Under the pieces are notes generated by a model. The model was not told where the DNA came from. It saw only the letters and a program-made list of their open reading frames with translations, and ran no database searches. Position numbers and translations under genes: made by a program. Shown one piece after another: positions 1-9,000 of a stretch of 64,000 bases of DNA (the first letter of the stretch is position 1; each line of letters opens with the position of its first letter). This DNA is from Bacteroidota bacterium (GTDB lineage Bacteria > Bacteroidota > Rhodothermia > Rhodothermales > UBA10348), in NCBI GenBank assembly GCA_029262775.1, contig JAJCYR010000059.1, forward strand, positions 1 to 64,000, in the 5' to 3' direction.

Positions 1-147
1 GCCCGCGGCAGCGCGGGCCACACGCCGAGCGGAACGCATCTGTTTCGGATTGAGCCCGACCGCGTGCTCACGCCCGGCATCTATGCCCTGGTCATCACGA
101 CGCCTTCCGGAGCGTTTCGCCGAATGGTGGTAGTGGGCACACCGTAA
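1..147 (+). CDS. C-terminal end of a T9SS-exported protein (partial)
   Basis: An open frame enters at base 1 and ends at the TAA at 145-147, leaving 48 residues. The visible tail (LTPGIYALVITTPSGAFRRM then VVV) has the pattern of a type IX secretion C-terminal sorting domain: a G-x-Y turn, a beta strand, a short basic stretch and a hydrophobic end. In that family the tail directs passage through the outer membrane and is cleaved at the surface. The catalytic or structural part lies outside the window, so the function is unknown. It converges on the next gene, with 8 bases between stop codons. Confidence 0.7.
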   Translation, partial: ARGSAGHTPSGTHLFRIEPDRVLTPGIYALVITTPSGAFRRMVVVGTP

Positions 148-155
148 ACGCGGCG

Positions 156-2570
156 TCAGAGATCCACCTCCCGTTTGCGAAGCAGAAACACCCCTTCCGC
201 CTGGCTGCTTACCGCGATAATGCCGCTCTTGAAGAACGGGTAGTTGCTCCACGAACCGGCAAAGCCGTAGATGTTGTCTGCATACGGGGCCGTATCGAAA
301 TGGCCCACCTGTACCGGTTCGAGCGGGTTCGATACATCGAATACGCGGAGTCCCGCCTGGTAGTTGGACTGGTACATGAGATTTCCCTTCACGTACAGGT
401 TGTGGTCGCTCGCCCCATTGTCGTGGTAGAACTCATTGGCAAGAATCGGCTCGTCAAGATCACTCATGTCCCAGATGAGCGTACGCGTGCGGTCCACGAT
501 CTTGTTCATCTCGTCGAGTTCATCGTTCATGTAGAACCAGCGCTGATCCTCCGTGAGCCACCCCTGGTGCGTGTAGGCCGTATTTGGATACTCGGCAACG
601 GCAATCGTCTTCGGATTCGACTTGTCGGTCACATCGGCCATGATGAGGGCATTTCCGTTCGAGTTGAAGCAGATTTCGCGGCCGCTGTAGTCGGCGTCGG
701 GTCCGTTGTACATGACACACTGGGCGTCGTGCGTGCCGCCAAAATCCGGGTGCGTGTAACACCCGGCGAACTCCGGACGCGCCGGATTCTCGAGAGAAAT
801 CATGTGCAGCTGTCCGCCGCACGACTGCCCCCCTGCGCGGACACCCGTGACGTAGAGGTACCCCGATGCCTCGTTGATGACGAGATTATGCGCACTGGCC
901 AGTTCACGATACACGTATGTCGGCTCGAAATTGACCGGCATGTCGGCGCGGTCAATGGAGCGCAGCTGCGTCAGGTCGAGCACCTGCATGCCGTGCTCCT
1001 CGGCCCCGTCTGCCACAATATACGCGTGGTTGCGGTAGACCTTGATGTCGCGCCACCAGCTGCCGGGCGAACCGGGCGTTCGCATGAGTTGACCCACCAC
1101 GACCGGGTTTTCCGGGTCAGAAATGTCAATGAAACTCGTGCCGTCCGTACGACCGGCAAGCACGTATTCCCGGCCTGTCTCCGGGTCTTCCCAGCCCCAG
1201 ATGTCATTCAGGTTGGCCCCGCGGTCCTGCGCCAGTTCATCGGTACTGATCATGGAGACCAGATCCACATTGTCACACGGGTAGAGATCGTTCACCTGGC
1301 CACCCTCACAGTCCACGCGGCCGCCCGTAATGGACTCGAAACGGACCACGTCGCTCGTGGCATCGGACGTTTCGGCCCAAGATCCGTCCCGCTGGCGCTC
1401 GTACATGATAGCGCGGCCCGATCCGTAGTCGGCACTGGGCGCCCCCACGGCGAGCGACGTGCCATGAATGGCGATTCCGACGCCGTAATTCCGTCCACGC
1501 TGCGCGCCCGGAGCATCCAGCCGAACCGGCGCCATGTCCATTAAATCCAGATCGACAACGAATGCGGCACCACGGGCAGCCACGGCCAGGTGCATGCCCG
1601 ACACGTCGAGCCCCTGGCCGAACATGGGTGCCGGCGAGGGGGCATTTTCACCGCTCGCCTCTGCTTGCCGGAAGGCATGTACCTCCTGCCAGTTGCCACC
1701 TCCCACGGCTTCGTAGGCGTAGACAACGCCCTGACCGGTCATTCCGGGTGCGCCCACAAACAGGCGGTTGCCCTCAGCCGCCAGCGACCGTCCGAAGAGG
1801 GCGCCGGCAGCTTCTCCAGATGCCGCGAGTGTGGCCGTCTGACGCCACGAGCCGTCTGTGCCGCGCTCGAATGTCATGACGGCTCCCGCATTTTCGTTCA
1901 TGGTGGGGGCGCCCACAAAGAGTGTCGTTTCGGTCGCCACAATGGCCCATGCCGGTGCCTGTACGAGTGTGCTCAACATGGTCTGGTCACCCTCGCTCAT
2001 GTGGACGGCGCCTTCCGACGTGTCGCCGTTGAAGGAGGTAACAAATATGGTCTCGCCGGACCTCGCCAGCGCCTGCGTTCGGAAGCCACCCCGGGCATAG
2101 GCGCCGCCGAGTTCAAAACCGTTCGGAAGGTCACCAGCGGTCAGGGTTCGCAGGTGCGACCACGACGTGCCACCGCCGAAATCCGTCCTCGGCTGGAATA
2201 CGTACACGGCACCCATGGCCGGGGCACCCACATACAACAAACCGTCTGCGGCCAGAATGGACCGTCCGAATTCGTCGCCGTGTTCGCCGTCTGGGGCGCC
2301 GAGACGACCGGTCTCACGCCACGTTCCGTCGGGTTGCTGCCCGTAGCGATAGACCTGTCCGGCAGGATCGGAGCCGGACGGCCAGTCGACGGGCGCCGAA
2401 CCCACGAGCAGCTCGTCGCCCGCAAATTCCAGAACGGAACCGAAACCGAGCTGTGCACCCATGCTGCCACCTGCATTCGACTGGGCAAAAGCCGTACCTG
2501 GAGCGACGAGCGCCATACCCGGCGCCCCGATGACCGCCAGAACGAGCAGCAAGGGCAGAAAACGACCCAT
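156..2570 (-). CDS. Choice-of-anchor B family secreted beta-propeller protein
   Basis: About 804 residues if translation starts at MGRFLPLLLVL, which gives a clean signal peptide ending near AFAQS. The ORF track extends to 2669, but that extra N-terminus is not signal-like and neither start has a clear Shine-Dalgarno sequence. The N-terminal half has FG-GAP-like propeller repeats (e.g. GELGAPDGEHGDEFGRSI-like units with LFVGAP). The C-terminal half has LVIVD-type repeats (FIDISDPENPVVVG, VFDVSNPLEPVQVGHF), the hallmark of choice-of-anchor B proteins. I infer a cell-surface or secreted protein of unknown ligand. No sorting domain is visible at its own C-terminus. Confidence 0.8.
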   Translation of the reverse strand: MGRFLPLLLVLAVIGAPGMALVAPGTAFAQSNAGGSMGAQLGFGSVLEFAGDELLVGSAPVDWPSGSDPAGQVYRYGQQPDGTWRETGRLGAPDGEHGDEFGRSILAADGLLYVGAPAMGAVYVFQPRTDFGGGTSWSHLRTLTAGDLPNGFELGGAYARGGFRTQALARSGETIFVTSFNGDTSEGAVHMSEGDQTMLSTLVQAPAWAIVATETTLFVGAPTMNENAGAVMTFERGTDGSWRQTATLAASGEAAGALFGRSLAAEGNRLFVGAPGMTGQGVVYAYEAVGGGNWQEVHAFRQAEASGENAPSPAPMFGQGLDVSGMHLAVAARGAAFVVDLDLMDMAPVRLDAPGAQRGRNYGVGIAIHGTSLAVGAPSADYGSGRAIMYERQRDGSWAETSDATSDVVRFESITGGRVDCEGGQVNDLYPCDNVDLVSMISTDELAQDRGANLNDIWGWEDPETGREYVLAGRTDGTSFIDISDPENPVVVGQLMRTPGSPGSWWRDIKVYRNHAYIVADGAEEHGMQVLDLTQLRSIDRADMPVNFEPTYVYRELASAHNLVINEASGYLYVTGVRAGGQSCGGQLHMISLENPARPEFAGCYTHPDFGGTHDAQCVMYNGPDADYSGREICFNSNGNALIMADVTDKSNPKTIAVAEYPNTAYTHQGWLTEDQRWFYMNDELDEMNKIVDRTRTLIWDMSDLDEPILANEFYHDNGASDHNLYVKGNLMYQSNYQAGLRVFDVSNPLEPVQVGHFDTAPYADNIYGFAGSWSNYPFFKSGIIAVSSQAEGVFLLRKREVDL

Positions 2571-2766
2571 GGCAGTCAAAGAGCCTGCCTTCGGCCGGTT
2601 CGACGAAGAAAGAAAATCCAAAATGAACGTAGACATGGTACACGGGGGAAAAGTGTTGGTGGGGGGCAAAGAATACGGATTGGGCGCGAGTCATGCCGCT
2701 ATGCGCTTGTCATGGCCGGTCGAATTCACGTTCCACCGAGGGGCCGTTTCTCCGCCCGGACGCGTT

Positions 2767-3804
2767 TCAGCCGCCAAGCTCCGTCATGACGGTGAGCAGT
2801 GCCTGGACGGAGGCCAGGCGGGCGGACTCGTTCATGGTGTGGTACCCCGTCGTTGGAATCTGGATCGTGGTGCCATCGACAAGTCCCTCCCCGGCGTCAA
2901 TGATCCGGCCGAGCTCGGTGGTACCGAGTGACCGAGGGACTTCTCCGCGGGCGACGCGTTCCTCGTTCATCGCTTCCACGAAGGCGTCCTTGTATACAAA
3001 TCCAATGTCGTTGCGCTGGCAGCACGCTTCGACCCGGGCCGTGGCATCGATGTTGAACAGGGCGTTGGCATCGCGCCTGCGGAGCACGAGGAGCTGCTCG
3101 GCCGCCGCATCCACCGGAAAAGGACTCGTGTCGAGTACATACAGGTTGTTGGTCGAGTCGCCAAACCGGCGGAACCATTCGAGCAGGTAGCGCCAGCTCT
3201 TGCCGGCCTCTTCCTGTGCCGTGAAAAAGGCCGTGCCTTCAAATCCGAGACTGAACGCATGCACGAGCGCGGCCGCCGTCAGCACGTTGTCGAGCTGTCC
3301 TTCCAGGTAACCGTCGTCAATCGTGAGCCGGTCGCTGAAGGCCACCGGGATCCCTGCCACAATGCCCGGCAGGCCTGTAATCTCGAAAATCAGGTTGTTC
3401 CGATACTCGCAGATGTATGCCCCCTCTATGGTCCCGCTGCCGCGGTACCCACCCGACCACGGATCGTACGCATAGACGGTCTCCGACTGAAACCGCTCGG
3501 TAACGCGCTCCATGAGTTCTTCGGACACGGCATTGTCCAGCAGGTCGGACCGGTTGGCCGCAACGAAGGCGGCGTACTGATACTCATCGGGACCCGTACA
3601 GACGAGTCCGTGGCGATCGATGTGGGCCGAGAAATAGGCACTCAAGGGCCGCTGGCCCTGTGCGACGAGCACCCCCTCATACCAGTGCACGTCGGCACCC
3701 CGCTCCTCCAATTCCCGCTGCAGAACGCGAAAGAAGGAATGCTCGCTGCCCACTACGCTCGGCTGGCGGATAAGCGCCTTGAGCAGATCAATGTATTCGT
3801 CCAT
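2767..3804 (-). CDS. M20/M42-like zinc aminopeptidase family protein
   Basis: About 345 residues from MDEYIDLLKALI; the longer ORF-track start at 3912 adds an unlikely leader. Metal-ligand motifs of the peptidase clan are visible in order: SAHIDRHGL near residue 85, a GQLDNVLTAAALVHAF aspartate segment, FFTAQEEAGKSW with the paired glutamates, VLDTSPF, and TTGYHTMNE near the C-terminus. Enzymes of this clan bind two metal ions and cleave N-terminal residues or small amide substrates in the cytoplasm. No signal peptide is seen. The substrate cannot be told from sequence, and an M42 aminopeptidase or an M20 deacylase are both possible. Confidence 0.75.
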   Translation of the reverse strand: MDEYIDLLKALIRQPSVVGSEHSFFRVLQRELEERGADVHWYEGVLVAQGQRPLSAYFSAHIDRHGLVCTGPDEYQYAAFVAANRSDLLDNAVSEELMERVTERFQSETVYAYDPWSGGYRGSGTIEGAYICEYRNNLIFEITGLPGIVAGIPVAFSDRLTIDDGYLEGQLDNVLTAAALVHAFSLGFEGTAFFTAQEEAGKSWRYLLEWFRRFGDSTNNLYVLDTSPFPVDAAAEQLLVLRRRDANALFNIDATARVEACCQRNDIGFVYKDAFVEAMNEERVARGEVPRSLGTTELGRIIDAGEGLVDGTTIQIPTTGYHTMNESARLASVQALLTVMTELGG

Positions 3805-3921
3805 GGGACCGCAATCTGATTGGCTGCGCCCAATATACTCCCGATCGGCCCCCGGGCGAATACCATAGTATCCCGTTTTGCGGTCCTCGACGAGGCGAGG
3901 GCCCGAACACACAGATCATTT

Positions 3922-4380
3922 TCATCCGAGCACGATTTCCACGGCCCGGTCCTCGCGGCCGTCGGGCCAGACATTCTTCATATGGACCATGAGATTACCG
4001 TCCGTCAACCACTCGACAATGATTCGCCAACCCCAGTCGGGTCCCGGCGGAGCAGCGTAGGCGCCCAGTCCTGTGAGCGACGATGGATCCACATCCTTGC
4101 ACGTGCAGACCATCATGGCGCCCGACTGGTGGAATGAATCTGCCCACGAGATGGCGGGCCCACCAACCGTCGCGTGACGGTGAATCAGCATGACCCCGTC
4201 GCAAGGCTTGCCGTCGTGTTCCCATCGATACCGCAGCAACGAAAAAGCACCACCGGCTTCTGATGTCAGGACCGCCTGCACATCGGAGGTCAGCGGCTCT
4301 GCGTCGGCCTCGAACCACAGATGCTTCGTGCCTTTCAGGGTATGCGGTTCATTTTTCCGGCTACCGATCGGGCTACCCAT
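3922..4380 (-). CDS. DUF1579-like conserved hypothetical protein
   Basis: 152 residues from MGSPIGSRK, chosen because GGAG lies 6 bases upstream; the ORF track runs further upstream through the ankyrin gene. The sequence HLWFEADAEPLTSDVQ followed by a short beta-rich body (LRYRWEHDGKPCDGVML) resembles small DUF1579-type proteins, whose role is not known. It has no signal peptide or membrane helix. The start overlaps the ankyrin stop by 8 bases, so the two are probably translated from one message. The assignment is tentative. Confidence 0.55.
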   Translation of the reverse strand: MGSPIGSRKNEPHTLKGTKHLWFEADAEPLTSDVQAVLTSEAGGAFSLLRYRWEHDGKPCDGVMLIHRHATVGGPAISWADSFHQSGAMMVCTCKDVDPSSLTGLGAYAAPPGPDWGWRIIVEWLTDGNLMVHMKNVWPDGREDRAVEIVLG

Positions 4381-5127
4381 TTGATTCTCCATTTCGTGAC
4401 AGCGGAAGATACTCACCGAGCAGATTCCAGTCCATCGCATTTCCCCATCCCTGTCCATGATCGCTCACATTCCGTTCGGCATGGGCTGGTCCTATCGTGT
4501 ACTCACCAAATGCCAGACGCGACAAAATACTACCGGGACGCAGGTGGCGGCTCGCCCAGGAAAGCGGCGAGTCGCCGTTGGCGTCGGTCAGCTTCCCGTC
4601 GGCACCGTGGGCCAGAAGCAGATCAATGGTCGCCTCGTCTGCATACGCAGCCGCCCGATGCAGCGGAGTTTCGCCCACCGTACGTACGTCCCGCATGAAT
4701 GCACCGGTCTCCTGGCCCGGTACGGTGGCGGTATTGGGATCCGCTCCGTGCTCGAGAAGGAGCTGAACCACATATCGGTAATACGGCCTTCCCGCCTTCG
4801 AAAGTGCATTGTGCAGCGGTCGCTCCTGCGTATTTTCGTCAACCGGTGCGTTCACATCCGCACCGTGCTCGATCAGGAAGTCGCACATTTTCCAGTGCCC
4901 GAAGAACGCGGCATTGCCCAACTCGGCGTTCATGTCGATGGAAGACAGGTCCGCACCGGCCTTCAATATGAGGCGCATGGCTGTAACGTCGCCATAATAG
5001 ACGAGCCATTGCAGTGGTTTGATGCGGCCGACCTGTAGCTGAGCCTGCAATCGGGCCATTCCATGAGAGCTACGATCAGGTCGGTACGACCGCGGGCTAT
5101 CGAGTGCAGGAGTTCATCTGTGCTCAT
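4373..5127 (-). pseudogene. Ankyrin-repeat protein with a one-base frameshift near its N-terminus
   Basis: The main frame (4373-5059, MARLQAQLQVGRIKPLQWLV) carries ankyrin repeats (GADLSSIDMNAELGNAAFFG, ETPLHRAAAYADEATIDLLL, HGADGKLTDANGDSPLSWA). An apparent true N-terminus, MSTDELLHSIARGRTDLIVA, lies in another frame starting at 5127. Inserting one G after the ATTG near 5050 would read PDWQAQLQVGRIKPLQWLV straight through. This is either a real inactivating deletion or a base-call error. If intact it would be a cytoplasmic protein-binding scaffold of about 250 residues. It is translationally coupled to the DUF1579-like gene and divergent from the ArsR gene. Confidence 0.7.
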
Positions 5128-5223
5128 GTTGTGCTCATGTGGTCGCGCCTTCGTTATGAGAGGATAGTACAAAAGGACGTTGCAAAAATTGTATAGACAA
5201 TAATATTTTTCTATTATACATAT
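5128..5223. promoter_or_regulatory. AT-rich divergent promoter region between ankyrin and ArsR genes
   Basis: This short spacer is far more AT-rich than its surroundings. It contains a partly symmetrical stretch that begins GTATAGACAATAATATTTTT and ends TTATAC, just upstream of the ArsR start. ArsR-family proteins commonly bind such imperfect dyads over their own promoter, so this is a candidate operator. The ArsR ATG at 5224 has no Shine-Dalgarno sequence, so a leaderless message is possible. Confidence 0.4.
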
Positions 5224-5817
5224 ATGAACACGACCGAATCCCTCCACATCATTTCCGATCCAGCGCAGGCAGCCACGGCGCTTTCGGACCTGCGCCTGCG
5301 TCTACTGGCCGGGCTTCGCACACCCAACTCGGCCGCCGGACTGGCGGCATCACTGGGACTTCCCCGTCAGAAAGTGAACTACCATGTTCGCAAGCTTGAA
5401 GCTTCGGGGCTCATCCGGAAAGTGGGTGAGCGCCAGGCCCGCGGGTTCACAGAGGCCCTTATGCAGTCGCGGGCGGCCGCGTTCGTCGTCGACCCGGACG
5501 CGATGGGTCCCGTCAACACGAACAGCAGGGCCATCAAAGACCGTACGTCGAGTGCCTTCCTGGCCTCAGCCGCCGCAGGCGTCGTGCGTGACGTGGCAAA
5601 GCTGAGACGGCAGGCGGACGCGAGCGGACAACGCACGGCCACGCTCGGTATGGAGGCCGAAGTCCGCTTCCGCACGCCCGAAGTTGCCAAGGAGTTTTCC
5701 GAAGCACTTACCTCGTCCGTGGCGGCCCTCATCGCAACGTACCACGACGACGAGGGGAAACCATTTTCCCTGTTCACGGGCCTGTACCAGAAACCAAGGA
5801 GTACCCATCATGAATAA
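5224..5817 (+). CDS. ArsR-type winged-helix transcriptional regulator
   Basis: 197 residues. The N-terminal 80 residues form a winged helix: LRLRLLAGLRTPNSAAGLAA, then the recognition-helix region GLPRQKVNYHVRKLEASGLI and wing VGERQARG. The C-terminal 100 residues are not recognised but are typical of ArsR proteins paired with SRPBCC partners. No metal-binding cysteine pair is seen, so metal sensing is unlikely. The stop overlaps the downstream SRPBCC start by 8 bases, so both genes form one operon, probably autoregulated from the AT-rich spacer. Confidence 0.85.
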   Translation: MNTTESLHIISDPAQAATALSDLRLRLLAGLRTPNSAAGLAASLGLPRQKVNYHVRKLEASGLIRKVGERQARGFTEALMQSRAAAFVVDPDAMGPVNTNSRAIKDRTSSAFLASAAAGVVRDVAKLRRQADASGQRTATLGMEAEVRFRTPEVAKEFSEALTSSVAALIATYHDDEGKPFSLFTGLYQKPRSTHHE

Positions 5818-6619
5818 GAAACCATCTGCAGAACGCACCATCCGCATCCAGGCATCGCCTGCCGAAGTCTGGGAGGCCATCACCTCACCTGTCGGCCTCA
5901 CAAACTGGTTTCCGCTCGATGCAACGGTAACGCCTGGCGAAGGAGGTCGCATCCATTCGCAATGGGACGATACCACCTGGTTCGAGGAACGGATTACCGC
6001 CTGGAAGCCCGGTGTTCTACTTCGTACAGAGGGCGTTGCCGGTGCTTGGGAAGGCGTAATGACTGAATTTCACATTGCGTCCGACGCCGGAAGCACCGTG
6101 CTGCGCGTTGTCAGCAGCGGGTTCGGAGATGCCGACGGCTGGGAAGACATGCACGAGGCGTTCGGTCTCGGATGGAGCTTTGAACTGCAGGGGCTGAAAC
6201 ACTATCTGGAGCACCACGCGCGGGCAAAGCGGCGTGTGATCCGGGCGTCAGCGCGCTATTCGGGGACCATGGATGTTGCGTGGAATGCACTCGCAGGCCC
6301 CGCGGGGTGGCTCGGCACCGCTCTGCCCCCCGCACCGTCCCGCCTCGCCACCCGCACCGCAACCGGCGACACACTCACCGGCGACGTCCTTCAGATGACT
6401 GCGCCAAAGCAGCTCGTGGCGCGGCTCGACCAGTGGAACAACAGCCTGCTGCGTATCCAGGTATTGCCGAATTCCATTGGCCGTACAGCTACGCTGTGGC
6501 TGAGTACGTTCGGCGTGGATGCGGACATTGTGGCCGACGTGGAGCGCAGGTGGCGCGTGGCGAATTCTACAATCGACGGGAGCGATGATACCCATGGGGC
6601 ATCCTCTCTGCCGTACTGA
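5810..6619 (+). CDS. SRPBCC/AHSA1-like domain protein
   Basis: 269 residues from MNKKPSAERTIRIQASPAEV; AAGGAG lies 8 bases upstream, and this start overlaps the ArsR stop. The first 145 residues match the START-like SRPBCC fold of the AHSA1 group (SPAEVWEAITSPVGLTNWF, then TEFHIASDAGSTVLRVVSSG, then W..GLKHYLEHH). The second half (YSGTMDVAWNALAGPAGWLG) looks like a second, degenerate copy of the same fold. These proteins bind hydrophobic ligands in an internal cavity. The ArsR-SRPBCC pairing is common in bacteria; the ligand here is unknown. Confidence 0.85.
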   Translation: MNKKPSAERTIRIQASPAEVWEAITSPVGLTNWFPLDATVTPGEGGRIHSQWDDTTWFEERITAWKPGVLLRTEGVAGAWEGVMTEFHIASDAGSTVLRVVSSGFGDADGWEDMHEAFGLGWSFELQGLKHYLEHHARAKRRVIRASARYSGTMDVAWNALAGPAGWLGTALPPAPSRLATRTATGDTLTGDVLQMTAPKQLVARLDQWNNSLLRIQVLPNSIGRTATLWLSTFGVDADIVADVERRWRVANSTIDGSDDTHGASSLPY

Positions 6620-6710
6620 ACCAGTACACTATAAGCGTGTTGACGGCTACCCTTACGAAGAGCACGAGTCGTCGTCGCGACAGGGTCGATGCGCGGCCCT
6701 TGATCCCGGC

Positions 6711-6762
6711 TTAAAAGCGTGTTGAAAAAGAAGAGGACCGCTACTTCTTCAACACGCTTTTA
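6711..6762. terminator. Strong hairpin, probable bidirectional terminator
   Basis: TTAAAAGCGTGTTG pairs perfectly with CAACACGCTTTTAA, and the inner AAGAAG/CTTCTT can extend the stem around a loop of about 10 bases. It lies after the ArsR-SRPBCC operon (+) and its right edge contains the stop codon of the SEC-C gene (-). The outer T/A ends would give short U tracts in both directions, so it could terminate both transcripts. Confidence 0.6.
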
Positions 6763-7002
6763 ATGGCAATGCTGATGCTCCGGTGACCATGTGGTCCCGG
6801 GCGGGCAATTGCCCGCTCCGCCCCCACTGCCCGAGAATGCGTTCCAGACCAGTGCAAGGCCCAGCAGAAGTGCTGCAATAATCGCGATCATGGCAAGATT
6901 TGACTTGAGCGCAGGAGACTCGTCTTTCTCCTGACAACAGTGCTTGTACTTCTCACCGCTGCCGCAGTGGCAAAGGTCGTTGCGCTTCAGTTTTTTGGCC
7001 AT
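6760..7002 (-). CDS. Small SEC-C motif membrane protein
   Basis: 80 residues. It opens with a SEC-C zinc-binding motif (NDLCHCGSGEKYKHCC), the module found at the end of SecA and on many small proteins. A single hydrophobic helix follows (LAMIAIIAALLLGLALVWNA), then a short tail with a second Cys/His cluster (CPPGTTWSPEHQHCH). The order suggests a membrane-anchored protein with a metal-binding knuckle at each end. A role in tethering translocation or proteolysis factors is only a guess. Its two edges carry copies of the 11-bp repeat. Confidence 0.75.
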   Translation of the reverse strand: MAKKLKRNDLCHCGSGEKYKHCCQEKDESPALKSNLAMIAIIAALLLGLALVWNAFSGSGGGAGNCPPGTTWSPEHQHCH

Positions 7003-7070
7003 GTCGCGTTTTTCGTTTGCGGAGTCTCAACACGCTTCGAGTCACCAATATACGGTTTCCGGGACCGATA

Positions 7071-8831
7071 TCAGGGCTGTTGCTCTGCGATCCAGGCATC
7101 CACGGCGTTACCCAGCATGGGTAGACTCACCGCGCCGTCGGCGAGCACGGTGTCGTGAAAGCCTTTGATGTCGAAACTCTCACCCAGCCGTTCCTGCGCG
7201 TTGGCGCGCAACCGCTGGATTTCCAGACTGCCGGTCATGTACGCCGTGGCCTGGCCGGGCGTAGCCAGATAGCGATCCACTTCGGACTCCACCGCATTAC
7301 GGCTTTCGGCCGTGTTGGCCAACATGTAGTCGATGGCCCGCTCCCGCGTCCAGCCGAGCACATGCATACCGGGGTCCACCACGAGGCGGGCCGCACGCAG
7401 GGCCTGGTTGGACAGCATGCCCATCCGGTCTTTTTCCTCGGAATACAGGCCTATTTCGTCGGCCAGCAGCTCCGTATACAGTCCCCAACCTTCCGCCATG
7501 GCAGCCACATAGATGTAGCGCAGCACCGGATGCACGTCGCCGCCCTGTAGCGCCACACTCATCTGCAGATGATGCCCCGGGTACGACTCGTGGAATGCGG
7601 TCGCCTCCAGTCCCACCTTGCTGATCGTCGCTGGCATATACGTGCCCAGTTCATAGGTACCGGGCCGCGACCCGTCAATGGCACCAGCAGAGTAGTACCC
7701 ACCACCCGATGCGTTCTGGTAGGCCGGGAAGGGCTGAACAATCAGTTTCGTGTCTGGGACGTACCCGAACCAGTCATGAACGGCTATGCCAGCACGGTCC
7801 ACCGCCGCGCGGGCGTAAGCCAGAATTTCGTCTTCGGACCCGAACGTAAAGGCCGGATCGGTCCGGAATCGCTGCAGCAGGGCCGGCACATCGTCCGTCC
7901 CGAATGACTCCTCGGCGATGCGCGCCATCTCGGCCTGGATTTTCTCCATTTCGCGCAGCCCCGATGCATGAATCTCTTCCGGGGTGAGCTCCAACGACGT
8001 GTGGTAGCGTACCGAAGCCGCATAGCATGCCGCACCATCGGGGTTCTGGCCCACACCCACCGCCTCGCGCCCCGCATAGTCATTCGTCAGGAAATACACG
8101 TACCGCGAAATGGCCGTATTGATCTGGTCGGAAACCACCGCCTTGACTTCGGCGCGGAATGCATCGTCGTCTGTTCGGGTCGCTGGCATATAAAACGGTG
8201 AGTCCTCGGTGGCGCCGACTGTCAACGCGGTGGCCTGCGCGAGGACCGCATCCACGTTGCTCTTTGGCGCCAGATACCCTTCCTGCATCCCTGCCATCAG
8301 ATTCGTCATTTCCCGCTCAATGTAGGCCGGAACGTCGCGCAGCCGTGACAAGGCCTGTGCTCGTTCCTCTTCCGTAGCGACGGGCTGTACGGCGAACGTC
8401 GATGACAGCATGGCCATCCATCCGTTCGATGTCGGGCTCACTTTCCACAATTCCATGCGACAAAGTCGCGTCCCGATTTGCGCGCCGACGCGGTCACGAG
8501 TGAATGCGTACGGAATGGACGCATGGGTAGCCTCGAGTACCTCCGGGTCCAGGCTGTCCAGTGTGGCCATCCAGTCATCCAGTTTCGCATTCCATGAAGC
8601 GATCCCCTCCTCGCTCCGGTCTCCCAGTTTGTCCATGGGCGTGTCCGGGTAGGCAATTTCGAACGCTTCCTCTGGAAACTGATGGTAATACCCATCCACG
8701 AATTCCTGGGCGATGCGCAGCGCTGTGGCAGCCTGCTCGTCGGGGGAGGTGGCCGGCGTACAGGCCGGCACGAACAAAAGCAGGACGACGAGCGGGGCAT
8801 AACGGGGCGGTTTCATCGCAGTCTTTTTCAT
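7071..8831 (-). CDS. DUF885 family lipoprotein, putative zinc carboxypeptidase
   Basis: 586 residues from MKKTAMKPPRYAPLVVLLLF; a lipobox (LLFVPAC) near residue 26 predicts a lipid-anchored exported protein. Family signatures are present: SRYVYFLTNDYAGREAVGVG, FGYVPDTKLIVQPFPAYQNA, and the metal-site segment AFHESYPGHHLQM. The latter is the HExxxGHH-type motif of the DUF885 metallopeptidases. Length fits the family (about 580-600). It acts in the periplasm or on the outer membrane, probably on peptides. It appears to be a single-gene transcript. Confidence 0.85.
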   Translation of the reverse strand: MKKTAMKPPRYAPLVVLLLFVPACTPATSPDEQAATALRIAQEFVDGYYHQFPEEAFEIAYPDTPMDKLGDRSEEGIASWNAKLDDWMATLDSLDPEVLEATHASIPYAFTRDRVGAQIGTRLCRMELWKVSPTSNGWMAMLSSTFAVQPVATEEERAQALSRLRDVPAYIEREMTNLMAGMQEGYLAPKSNVDAVLAQATALTVGATEDSPFYMPATRTDDDAFRAEVKAVVSDQINTAISRYVYFLTNDYAGREAVGVGQNPDGAACYAASVRYHTSLELTPEEIHASGLREMEKIQAEMARIAEESFGTDDVPALLQRFRTDPAFTFGSEDEILAYARAAVDRAGIAVHDWFGYVPDTKLIVQPFPAYQNASGGGYYSAGAIDGSRPGTYELGTYMPATISKVGLEATAFHESYPGHHLQMSVALQGGDVHPVLRYIYVAAMAEGWGLYTELLADEIGLYSEEKDRMGMLSNQALRAARLVVDPGMHVLGWTRERAIDYMLANTAESRNAVESEVDRYLATPGQATAYMTGSLEIQRLRANAQERLGESFDIKGFHDTVLADGAVSLPMLGNAVDAWIAEQQP

Positions 8832-9000
8832 GGTAGAAAACATATTATACGCACTGGCGATGCCGGCTTCGCGCAAAGAGTAGGGACGTCGAGAAATTGT
8901 CCGTTTGGCGCAATAACATGGCGGTTTCGCAAAACGATCCTTATCGCGGCGACAGTAGCATGGTGTTCTCTCAATTGTTCACCAAATCAATGCTGTTGCC

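Larger units (their letters stand above)
6633..7037. repeat. Four copies of an 11-bp repeat around the SEC-C gene
   Basis: The 11-mer AAGCGTGTTGA occurs at 6633-6643 and 6715-6725. Its exact reverse complement TCAACACGCTT occurs at 6749-6759 and 7027-7037. The copies lie on both sides of the small SEC-C gene (6760-7002), and the middle two form the arms of the 6711-6762 hairpin. Four exact copies within 405 bases is not expected by chance. They could be ends of a small non-autonomous element or regulatory sites. Confidence 0.6.

Noticed and set aside
1590-2789. 399-residue plus-strand ORF
   Set aside because: Shadow of the choice-of-anchor B gene; no domain or signal.
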